A stretch of DNA of 64,000 nt from Pyrocephalus nanus (taxonomy: Eukaryota; Chordata; Aves; Passeriformes; Tyrannidae): the NCBI GenBank assembly GCA_038380795.1, contig CM076261.1, positions 96,432,418 to 96,496,417 of the forward strand, given 5' to 3'. The translations under genes and the position numbers were made by a program. The notes under the pieces are model-generated. The model saw only the letters and a program-made list of their open reading frames with translations, was not told the DNA's origin and searched no databases. Positions 55,026-64,000 of the stretch are shown one piece after another. Within the stretch, counting starts at the first letter, position 1, and each line of letters begins with the position of its first letter.

Positions 55026-55669
55026 TTCACAGGTTGGGAATTGCAGGAGAAGGAAAAGCTTTCCAGGAAAAGTTTTCCAGGGATTTTGGGAGCAGTTTTC
55101 CAGGGATTTTAGAGAAGATTTCCAGAGGTTTTAGAGAAGATTTCCAGGGATTTTTGGAGCAGTTTTCCAGGGATTTTGGGAGCATTTTTTGTGGGATTTT
55201 GGAGCAGTTTTCCAGGGATTTGGGATCAGTTTTCCAGGAATTTTTGGAGCAGTTTTCCTTGGATTTGGTAGCAGTTTTAAGGAATTTTTGGAGCAGTTAT
55301 CCAGGGATTTTTTTCCCAGTTTTCCAGGGATTTGGGTGCAATTTTAGAGGAATTTTTGAAGTAGTTTTCCTGGAATTTCTGGAGCAGTTTTCCAGGGATT
55401 TGGAACAGTTTTCCAGGGATTTTCAGAGTTTCCCAGGGATTTGGAACAGTTTTCCAGGGATTTTCAGAGCAGTTTTCCAGGGATTTGGGAGGATTTTCCA
55501 GGGATTTTTGGAGCAGTTTTCCAGGAATTTTTGGAGCAGTTTTCCAGGGATTACTTCCCAGTTTTCCAGGGATTTGGGAGCAGTTTGCCAGGGATTTTTT
55601 GGAGCAGTTTTCCAGGGATTTTGTGGGAGTTTTCCAGGGATTTGGGAGCAGTTTTCCAGGAATTTTGAA

Positions 55670-55985
55670 GGGGGGAAATTTGGGATAAGGGGGGGAAAAT
55701 TTTGGATAAGGGGGGGAAAATTTGGGATGGGGGGGGGGAAATTTGGGATGGGGGGGAAAATTTGGGATGAGGGGGGAAAATTTGGGATTGGGGGTAAAAT
55801 TATGGATGGGGGGGAAATTTGGGATGGGGGGGGAATATTTGGGATGATGGGGGAAAATTGGGATAGGGGAGGGGGAATTTGGGGGGTTGAGGAGCAGAAA
55901 ATCCCCAGATAGGCGCAAAAAAAAAAGGGGGATGAGGGATCTGTTCCCACTGCGGGAATTCTGGGGGAGAGGGAATCGAGGGATT
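55670..55985. repeat. Insert duplicated within the minisatellite, copy 2
   Basis: Longer copy of the insert above. It begins with an array of about 12 units of GGGGGGAAAATTTGGGAT (15-18 bp) and ends with the same GGAATCGAGG. Confidence 0.85.
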
Positions 55986-57389
55986 TTTGGAGCAGTTTCC
56001 CAGGGATTTTGTTCCAATTTTTCAGGTATTTGCAGCAGTTTTTGAGGGATTCTTGGAGGATTTTCCAGGGATTTTGTGTCAGTTTCCCAGGGATTTTGGA
56101 GGATTTTCCAGGGATTTTTGGAGCAGTTTTCCAGGGATTTTGTGAAATTTTTCCAGGGATTATTGGAGCAGTTTTCCATGGAGTTTTGGGAGCAGTTTTT
56201 CAGGAAGTTTGTTCTCTTTTCCAGGGATTTTGGAGCAGTTTTCCAGGGATTTTTAGAGCAGTTTTCCAGGGATTTTTGGAGCATTTTTCCTTGGATTTGG
56301 GAGCAGTTTTCCAGGGATTGGGGAGCAGTTTTCCAGGAAATTTGGGATCAGTTTTCGAGGGATTTTTGGAGCAGTTTTCCAGGGATTTTTTGTCAGGTTT
56401 CCAGGGATTTTTGGAGCATTTTTCCTTGGATTTGGGAGCAGTTTTCCAGGGATTGGGGAGCAGTTTTCCAGGAAATTTGGGATCAGTTTTCGAGGGATTT
56501 TTGGAGCAGTTTTCCAGGGATTTTTTGTCAGGTTTCCAGGGATTTTTGGAGCAGTTTTCCAGGAATTTAGGAGCAGTTTTCCAGGGATTTTCGGAGCAGT
56601 TTTCCAGGGAATTTGGAGCAGTTTTCCAGGGAATTTGGAGCAGTTTTCCAGGGAATTTGGAGCAGTTTTCCAGGGACTTGGGATCAGCTTTCCAGGGATT
56701 TTTGGAGCAGTTTTCCAGGGATTTTGGGAGGATTTTCCAGGAATTTTTGGAGCAGTTTTCCAGGGATTTTGTGGCAGTTTTCCAGGGATATTGGGAACAG
56801 TTTTCCAGGGATTTTGGAGGATTTTCCAGGGATTTTTGGAGCAGTTTTCCGGGGATTTTTGGAGCAGTTTTCCAGGAATTTTGGAGCAGTTTACCAGGGA
56901 TTTTTGAAGCAGTTTTCCAGGGATTTTGCAGGATTTTCCAGGGATTTGTGGAGCACTTTTCCAGGGATTTTTTCCCAGTTTTTCAGGGATTTGGGAGCTG
57001 TTTTAAGGAATTTTTTGGAGCAGTTTTTGTGGGATTTGGGAGCAGTTTTCCAGTGGTTTTGCAGGATTTTCCAGGAATTTGGGAGCAGTTTTCCAGGGAT
57101 TTTGTGGGAGTTTTCCAGTGATTTTTGAAGCAGTTTTCCAGGGATTTGGGAGCAGTTTTCCAGGGATTTTGTGGAGCAGTTTTCCAGGGATTTTGAAACA
57201 GTTTTCCATGGATTTTTGGAGCATTTTTAGTGGGATTTGAGAGCAGTTTTCCATGGATTTTGTGGCAGTTTTCCAGGGATTTTTGGAGCAGTTTTCCAGG
57301 GATTTTTGGATCAGTTTTCCAAGGATTAGTGGGGAAAATTGGGCTTGTGATGAGGAGATGGAAGGGGCAGGAAGGAACCATCCTTCTCC

Positions 57390-59300
57390 TCACCCAGGTC
57401 GATTGTCTCGGTCTGGAATCACGGAATCAGCAGTTCGGGTTGGAAGGAGCTGCTGAATTCCTGTGGGAGCTGGAAACCAGGGATTGGTCTGAATGCTTTG
57501 GAAAAGTGGGATTGGTGGGGAAAAGTGGGAAAAGTTAGCTAGTGGTGAGGAGATGGAAGGTGGAGGAAGGAATTGCTGTTCTCCTCATCCACACCAGTCG
57601 TCTTGGTCTTGAGTCATTGAATCATTGGACAGTTTGGATTGGAAGGAGCTGCTGAATTCCTGTGGGAGCTGGAAACCAGGGATTGGTCTGAATGGCTTGG
57701 AAAAGTGGGATTAGTGGGGAAAAGTGTGAAAAATGGGATAGTGGTAAGGAACTAGAAGGTGGAGAAAGGAATTGCTGTTCTCCTCATCCACACCAGTTGT
57801 CTCAGTCTTGAGTCATTTAATCATCAGACAGTTTGGATTGGAAGGAGCTGCTGAATTCCTGTGGGAGCTGGAAACCAGGGATTGGCCTGAATCCCTTGGA
57901 AAAGTGGGATTAGTGGGAAAAACTGGGATAATGCTGAGGAACTGGAAGGTGGAGGAAGGAACCATCCTTCTCCTCACCCAGGTCAATTGTCTCGGTCTGG
58001 AATCATGGAATCATCAGTTTGGGTTGGAAGGGACTGCTGAATTCCTGTGGGAGCTGGAAACCAGAGATTGGTCTGAATCTCTTTGGAAAAGTGGGATTAG
58101 TGGAAAAAAGTGGGAAAAATGGGATAGTGGTGAGGAGCTGGAAGGTGGAGGAAGGAATTGCTGTTCTCCTCATCCACACCAGTCATCTCCGCCTTAAGTC
58201 ATTGAATCATCAGATAATTTGGGTTGGAAGGGGCTGCTGAATTCCTGTGGGAGCTGGAAACCAGGGATTGGCCTGAATGCCTTGGAAAAGTGGGATTAGT
58301 GGGGAAAAGTGGGAAAAATGGGATAGTTGTGAGGAGATGGAAAGGGCAGGAAGGAATTGTTTTGCTCCGTTCCCAAGTTGGTCGTGTCCACCTTGAGTCA
58401 ATGAATCATCGGACAATTTGGGTTGGAAGGGGCTGCTGAATTCCTGTGGGAGCTGGAAACCAGGGATTGGCCTGAATGCCTTGGAAAAGTGATATTAGTG
58501 GGAAAAACTGGGATAATGATGAGGAACTGGAAGGTGGAGTAAAGAATCGTTCTCCTCACCCATCTGGGTCATCTCTGCCTTGAGTCGTGGAATTGTTGGA
58601 CAATTTGGGTTGGAAGGGGCTGCTGAATTCCAGTGTGGGACCTGAAAACCAGGGATTTGCCTGAATCCCTTGGAAAAGTGGGATTAGTGGGAAAAACTGG
58701 GATAATGATGAGGAACTGGAAGGTGGAGTAAAGAATCGTTCTCCTCACCCATCTGGGTCATCTCTGCCTTGAGTCGTGGAATTGTTGGACAATTTGGGTT
58801 GGAAGGGGCTGCTGAATTCCAGTGTGGGACCTGAAAACCAGGGATTTGCCTGAATCCCTTGGAAAAGTGGGATTAGTGGGGAAAATTGGGCTTGAGGTGA
58901 GGAGATAGAAGGTGGAAGAAGGAACCATCATTCTCCTCACCCATGTCGATTGTCTCGGTCTGCAATCATGGAATCAGCTGTTGAGTTGGAAGGGGCTGCT
59001 GAATGGCTGTGGGAGCTGGAAACCAGGGATTGGTCTGAATCTCTTTGGAAAAGTGGGATTGGTGGAAAAACTGTGATAATGGTGAGGAACTGAAAGGTGG
59101 AGGAAGGAACCATCATTCTCCTCACCCAGATTGGAAGGGTCCACCTTGAGTCATTGAGTCATTGGACAATTTGGGTTGGAAGGGGCTGCTGAATTCCTAT
59201 GGGACCTGAAAACCAGGGATTTGCCTGAATCCCTTGGAAAAGTGGGATTAGTAGGGAAAAGTGGGCTTGAGGTGAGGAGATAGAAGGTGGAGGAAGGAAC
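57390..59300 (+). repeat. Tandem repeat, unit about 190-200 bp, next to exon 2
   Basis: About ten units, each with TCATGGAATCATCAG..TTTGGGTTGGAAGG, CTGCTGAATTCCTGTGGGAG, CTGGAAACCAGGGATTGG, a GGAAAAGTGGGATTAGTGGG stretch and TTCTCCTCACCCA. Two adjacent units at about 58,500-58,860 are nearly identical (TAAAGAATCGTTCTCC). The first segment resembles a CR1 3' tail. The last unit ends about 140 bp before exon 2. Confidence 0.93.
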
Positions 59301-59376
59301 CGTTGTTCTCCTCACCGTGGCCATTCACCTCCTCCCCAAACTGCAAGGTGGGAATTTCCCACCCCTTCCTCTTTGA

Positions 59377-59865
<489 letters not shown>

Positions 59866-59934
59866 TAAATTGAGAAAGGGGAAGGGGGGAGAAAGGGGGG
59901 GGTGTTGGTTTTGCGGGAGGAGGGGGTTGGGGAT

Positions 59935-61075
59935 GGTTCCTGAAGCTCAGGGTGTTCCTGGGTCTCCAGAGGGTTTGATCCATCATAAATCCACCAAAAA
60001 TCATGCCCTTGGGGGTGGGAAATTCCAGGAAAAAATCATGGATTTTAGGGGCTCTGATCCTGAGGTTCTTCCCTTCCTTGGGAAAAGGGGTTTTATGGAT
60101 CAGCTCAGGGTTGGGGGTGAGGGAAATCCATGGATTTGAGGGGAAGGGATGGAGAGGAAAAGAGCAGAGAGCAGAGCTCTGATCCTGAGGCTCTTCCTTT
60201 CCTTGGGAGGAGGGATTTTATGGACCAGCTCAGGCTGTTCCTGGGGGTTGATCCATCATAAATCCACCATAAATCGCCCCCTGGGGGTGTTTCTTGGAAA
60301 GGGAGATTCCAGGAAAAAATCCGTGGATTTTAGAGGAGAGGAAAAGAGCAGAGAGCAGAGCTCTGATCCTGAGGATCTTCCCATTCTTTGGAGAAGGGGT
60401 TTTATGGATCAGCTCAGGCTGTTCCTGGGGGTTGATCTGTCAGAAATCCACTGTAAATCATCCCTGGGGGTGGGAAATCCCAGGAAAAAGTCATGGATTG
60501 TAGGGGAGAGGAAAAGAGCAGAGAGCAGAGCTCTGATCCTGAGGATCTTCCTTTCCTTGGGAAAAGGGGTTTGGGGGATCAGCTCGGGGTGGTTCCTGGG
60601 GGTTGATCTGTCAGAAATCCACCAAAAATCATGCCCTGGGTGTGAGGGAAATTCCAGGAAAAATCATGGATTTGAGGGGAAAGGATGGAGAGGAAAAGAG
60701 CAGAGAGCAGAGCTCTGATCCTGAGGATCTTCCTTTTCTTGGGAGGAGGGATTGTGTGGATTGTTCCTCAGCTCAGGCTGTTCCTGGGGGTTGATCCGTC
60801 AGAAATCCACTGTAAATCATCCCCTTGGGGTGTTTCTTGTAAAGGGAGATTCCAGGAAAAAATCCATGGATTTTAGGGGAGAGGAAAAGAGCAGAGAGCA
60901 GAGCTCTGATCCTGAGGATCTTCCCATTCTTTATAGAAGGGGTTTTATGGATCAGCTCAGGGTTTTCCTGGGGGTTGATCTGTCAGAAATCCACCAAAAA
61001 TCATCCCCTGGGGGTGTTTCTTGGGAAGGGAGATTCCAGGAAAAAACATGGATTTGAGGGGAAGGGATGGAGAGG
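59935..61075 (+). repeat. Tandem repeat, unit about 150-185 bp
   Basis: About seven units, each with GAGGAAAAGAGCAGAGAGCA, GAGCTCTGATCCTGAGGATC, TTCC(T/C)TTCCTTGGGA, CTGTTCCTGGGGGTTGATC and AAATCCACCAAAAATCAT. Each unit carries frames on the plus strand that stay open, but the frame shifts between units and nothing marks them as coding. Confidence 0.92.
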
Positions 61076-62130
61076 ATCTTTGTTAGTGGAAAATTAACTT
61101 TATTAATGGAAAAATCACTTTTATTAATGGAAAGTCATCTTTGTTAGTGGAAAATCGACTTTTATTCATGGAAAAATCACTTTTATTTATGAAAAATCAC
61201 CTTTATTCCTGGAAAAAATCAACTTTATTAGTGGCAAATCAGCTTTATTAGTGAAAATCAACTTTATTCATGGAAAATCAACTTTATTCATGGAAAATCA
61301 ACTTTTATTCGTGGAAAAATCACTTATTGTTGGAAAATCACTTTTATTAATGGAAAATCAATTTTATTAATGGAAAATCCCATTTATTAATGGAAAAAAT
61401 CAGCTTTGTTAGTGGAAAATCAATTTTATTCATGGAAAAATCACTTTTATTAGTGAAAAATCACCTTTATTCCTGGAAAAAAATCGACTTTATTAGTGGC
61501 AAATCAGCTTTATTAGTGAAAATCATGAGTGGAAAATCAACTTTTATTCATGGAAAAATCACTTATTGTTGGAAAATCACTTTTATTAATGGAAAATCAC
61601 TTTTATTTATGGAAAATCGCTTTTATTAATGGAAAAAATCAGCTTTGTTAGTGGAAAATCAATTTTACTTACGGAAAATCACTTTTATTTGTGAAAAATC
61701 AATTTTAGTAATGGGAAATCCGTTTTAATAGTGGAAAATCCCTTTTATTTATGGAAAGTCATCTTAGTGGAAAATCAACTTTTATTCATGGAAAAATCCC
61801 TTATTGTTGGAAAATCACTTTTATTAATGGAAAATCACTTTTATTAATGGAAAAATCAATTTTATTAATAGAAAAATCACTTATTAATGGAAAATCACAT
61901 TTATTAATGGAAAATGACATTTATTAATGGAAAATGACATTTATTAATGGAAAATGACATTTATTAATGGAAAATCACTTTTATTTATGGAAAATAGCTT
62001 TTATTTATGGAAAATCGATTTTACCCACGGAAAAATCACTTTTATTGTTGAAAAATCAACTTCATGAGTGGAAAATTCACTTTTATTTATGAAAAATCAC
62101 CTTTATTCCTGGAAAAAAATCCACTTTAAT
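61076..62130 (+). repeat. Minisatellite, 18-21 bp (GGAAAATCACTTTTATTAAT)
   Basis: About 50 degenerate units of TGGAAAATC(A/C)ACTTTTATTA. AT-rich. Confidence 0.94.
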
Positions 62131-62236
62131 CACCCTTATTAAGGAAACTCCCATTAATGAAGGGATTCCCCCGGCAGGGCAGGGTTATCCAAGGGTAAAT
62201 TCCCGCTCTTCCCGGTTTTTTTTGTGTGTGTTGCAG

Positions 62237-62308
62237 TTCGGGAGCGTCGGAAAAGGACTACGAGATTTTCCGGGATTACAGCTCCGAGGGGCAGCTCCTG
62301 CACTACAG
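62237..62308 (+). CDS. ARHGAP39: ARHGAP39 exon 3
   Basis: A 72-bp exon (24 codons' worth, phase preserved). It completes Gly146 and encodes residues 147-169 plus two bases of the next codon: SGASEKDYEIFRDYSSEGQL and then LHY(R). The EKDYEI.RDYS..GQLLHYR pattern matches the segment that follows the WW-domain region in vertebrate ARHGAP39. The acceptor is TTTTGTGTGTGTTGCAG|T and the donor is ACAG|GTATTC. The remaining exons lie outside the window. Confidence 0.88.
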
Positions 62309-64000
62309 GTATTCCCAAAAAATTCCCTCTTCCCGCTACGGAATTCCCGCTTTTTTTTATTCTTTTCCCACTTCCCCGGATCTCGGGATCCGTAATTTCC
62401 AGGGGGGTTGATTCCCTGCGATCCCACTCGGGAATTTTCCATCCCTGATTCTTGGAGGATTTTCCTGTCCCATCCCAACCATTCCCAGCTTGGAATGATC
62501 CCAAAAATCCACGGAAGGGTTGGAAAATTCGATCCCGATGCTCCCACATCCCAATATTTTGGGATTTTCTCCCCCCCCCCCAAAATATCTCGTTTATTTC
62601 CCCTCATTCCCGGTGTTTTCCACGGGAATTTAATTGATTTTGAGTGGATCCAAGGGCGGAATTCCAAGAAAAACGGGATTGGAAAAGTTGGGAAGGGCGG
62701 AATAAAACCCAAAAAAGGGTTGGGAGAACCCCCAAATCCCAGAAATCCCGGAAATCCCGGAAGGAATTTCAACTCCCCGGGAATTTTTAGGGAGCAACCA
62801 AAGCTGGGCCTGGGCGGGATTTGGGATTTCATCCCAAATTTTACCCTCAGTCAATCCCAAACTCCACATCCAACCGATTTTTCCGGCCGGATTTGGGATT
62901 TCATCCCAAATTTTCCCCTCAATCAATCCCAAACTCCACACCCAATCGATTTTTCTGGCCGGATTTAAATCCCAGAGCTCGGATTTCCATCCCAGGGAGA
63001 ATTTTCCAAGCTGGGAAAGCTTTCCCAAGTTTCGGGGCGGGCTCTTCCATTCCCTCTTTTTTTTGGTTGTTCTTTTTCCCTGCATTTTTTTCCTTATCCC
63101 AAATAAAACCTGGAAAAAGCTCCAGAATGTGGAGGGAGACGCTCCCCGTTCCCGGGAGGGAAAAAAAAAATCGGGAATTTGGGGTTGGAAAAAAAGCTCT
63201 GGGAAAAGAAATGGGGGGGTGGGAAATATCCAAATATTTCTTTTCCAGTGGCAGCAAATCCCTGAGCATCCAGGATTTTGGAAAAAAATCTTTGGGGGGA
63301 ATGAGGGAAAATTCCGCTTTAATCCCGGTTTTTAAATGATTTTTTTTCACCTGCGAAGCCAAAAGAACAGAGGGAGGATCCCGGGAAAATTTGGGATTTT
63401 TGGGGTGGATTTGGGGGGATATTCTCGGTGTCGAGGCTTCCTGGTTTGTTTTTTTTTCCTGAAAAAAGCTGGAAAATTCCAGGGTTGGTTGGGTTTTGGT
63501 TTGGTTTTTTTGGTTTTTTTTTAATTATTCCTGATTTTACAGGAATTAAATTTCCATTTCCATATTTGATATTTATTTATATATTTATCTATTTTACTTA
63601 TTTTATATTTTATATGTTTTATATATTTATATATATTTTTATATATATATAGTTTGTATTTATATATATTTATGTATATTTTATATATATTTTATATATT
63701 TTTATTTTATTTTATTTATTTATATATTTTGTATATTTATATTTTATATATATTATTTTATATTTTTATATATTTATATATATTTTTTATATATTTATAT
63801 TTTATATTTATATATTTTATATTTATTTATATTTTAATATATTTATAATATAATTTTATTTATATATTTTATATTTATTTATATTTTATATTTGATTTTA
63901 TTTATTTATATATTTTGTATATTTATATTTTATATATATTAATATTTTATATTTTATTTTTATATATATTTTTATATATATATTTTATATATTTTATATA
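62309..64000 (+). other. ARHGAP39 intron 3 (start; continues past the window)
   Basis: Begins GTATTC. It holds a 72-bp direct duplication at about 62,817-62,966 (GGATTTGGGATTTCATCCCA, AATCCCAAACTCCACA), unique AT-rich sequence and the terminal TA-rich array. No further exon was recognised, but short exons could be missed. Confidence 0.7.
63540..64000 (+). repeat. TA-rich low-complexity array (TTTATATATTTTATAT)
   Basis: Almost pure A/T: TTTATATATTT, TTTTATATTTATAT and TTATTTATAT words up to the window end. No fixed period is apparent. Confidence 0.93.

Larger units (their letters stand above)
54711..57330 (+). repeat. Minisatellite, 18-23 bp (GAGCAGTTTTCCAGGGATTT)
   Basis: More than 100 degenerate units of GAGCAGTTTTCCAGGGATTTT, with GAGGATTTTCCAGG and TCAGTTTTCC variants. 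It is interrupted twice by the same non-tandem insert (about 54,825-55,025 and 55,670-55,985). A 122-bp block at 56,270-56,400 is repeated directly at about 56,400-56,530. Confidence 0.94.

Noticed and set aside
54800..57121. Phe/Ser/Gly-rich frames of about 370 codons in the GAGCAGTTTTCC array
   Set aside because: Minisatellite translation with overlapping open frames on both strands; no splice or start support.
60149..60718. Repeated KRAESRALILR-type peptide in intron 2, considered as a tandem exon
   Set aside because: Each unit restarts in a different frame, junctions lack consistent splice sites, and exon 2 already joins exon 3 in phase.

Overview
The window is avian nuclear DNA. Two independent signals show this: a tandem array of feather-type beta-keratin (corneous beta-protein) genes, which are found only in birds and their close sauropsid relatives, and many CR1 LINE fragments. 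No bacterial, organellar or plasmid feature is present. The species cannot be named from the sequence; the dense GC-rich minisatellites would suit a microchromosome or a subterminal region, but that is inference.

Region 1 (1-31,042) is a nearly identical tandem array on the + strand with seven complete beta-keratin genes and the 3' end of an eighth. Each complete gene has the classic layout: octamer motif, TATA box, short noncoding exon 1 ending AACAAG|GTGAG, an intron of about 240 bp, and one coding exon (111 codons) opening 20 bp upstream of the ATG. Start codons are alternately about 3,975 and 4,739 bp apart, so the true unit is a two-gene higher-order repeat of about 8.71 kb, present about 3.5 times. 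The long (A) spacer carries a putative LTR, a broken CR1 reverse-transcriptase fragment, a CR1 3' end and extra degenerate copies of the keratin upstream module. The short (B) spacer is an older paralogue of A without the LTR and CR1 insertions.

Region 2 (31,043-40,850) is gene-free: a 27-bp-type minisatellite, CR1 scraps, simple repeats, a G-rich minisatellite, a 2.6-kb CA-rich satellite studded with CACGTG that includes a 128-bp higher-order repeat, and a 1.1-kb GC-rich array of NRF1-like palindromes (GCGCATGCGC).

Region 3 (40,850-64,000) is the 5' part of ARHGAP39 (Vilse/CrGAP-type RhoGAP), + strand. A CpG-rich promoter leads to exon 1 (three codons plus two bases), then an 18.3-kb intron of which about two thirds is minisatellite, exon 2 (two WW domains) and exon 3, with intron 3 running off the window. 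All three exon junctions agree in phase (AG|G, GG|T, AG|). The remaining exons, including MyTH4 and RhoGAP domains, must lie downstream.

The keratin cluster and ARHGAP39 are unrelated in function; keratin genes make the structural protein of feathers and other cornified skin, while ARHGAP39 regulates Rac/Cdc42 signalling. What links them is position and the block of unusual repeats between them. Many very long open frames in regions 2 and 3 are by-products of tandem repeats whose periods are multiples of three and are not reported as genes.
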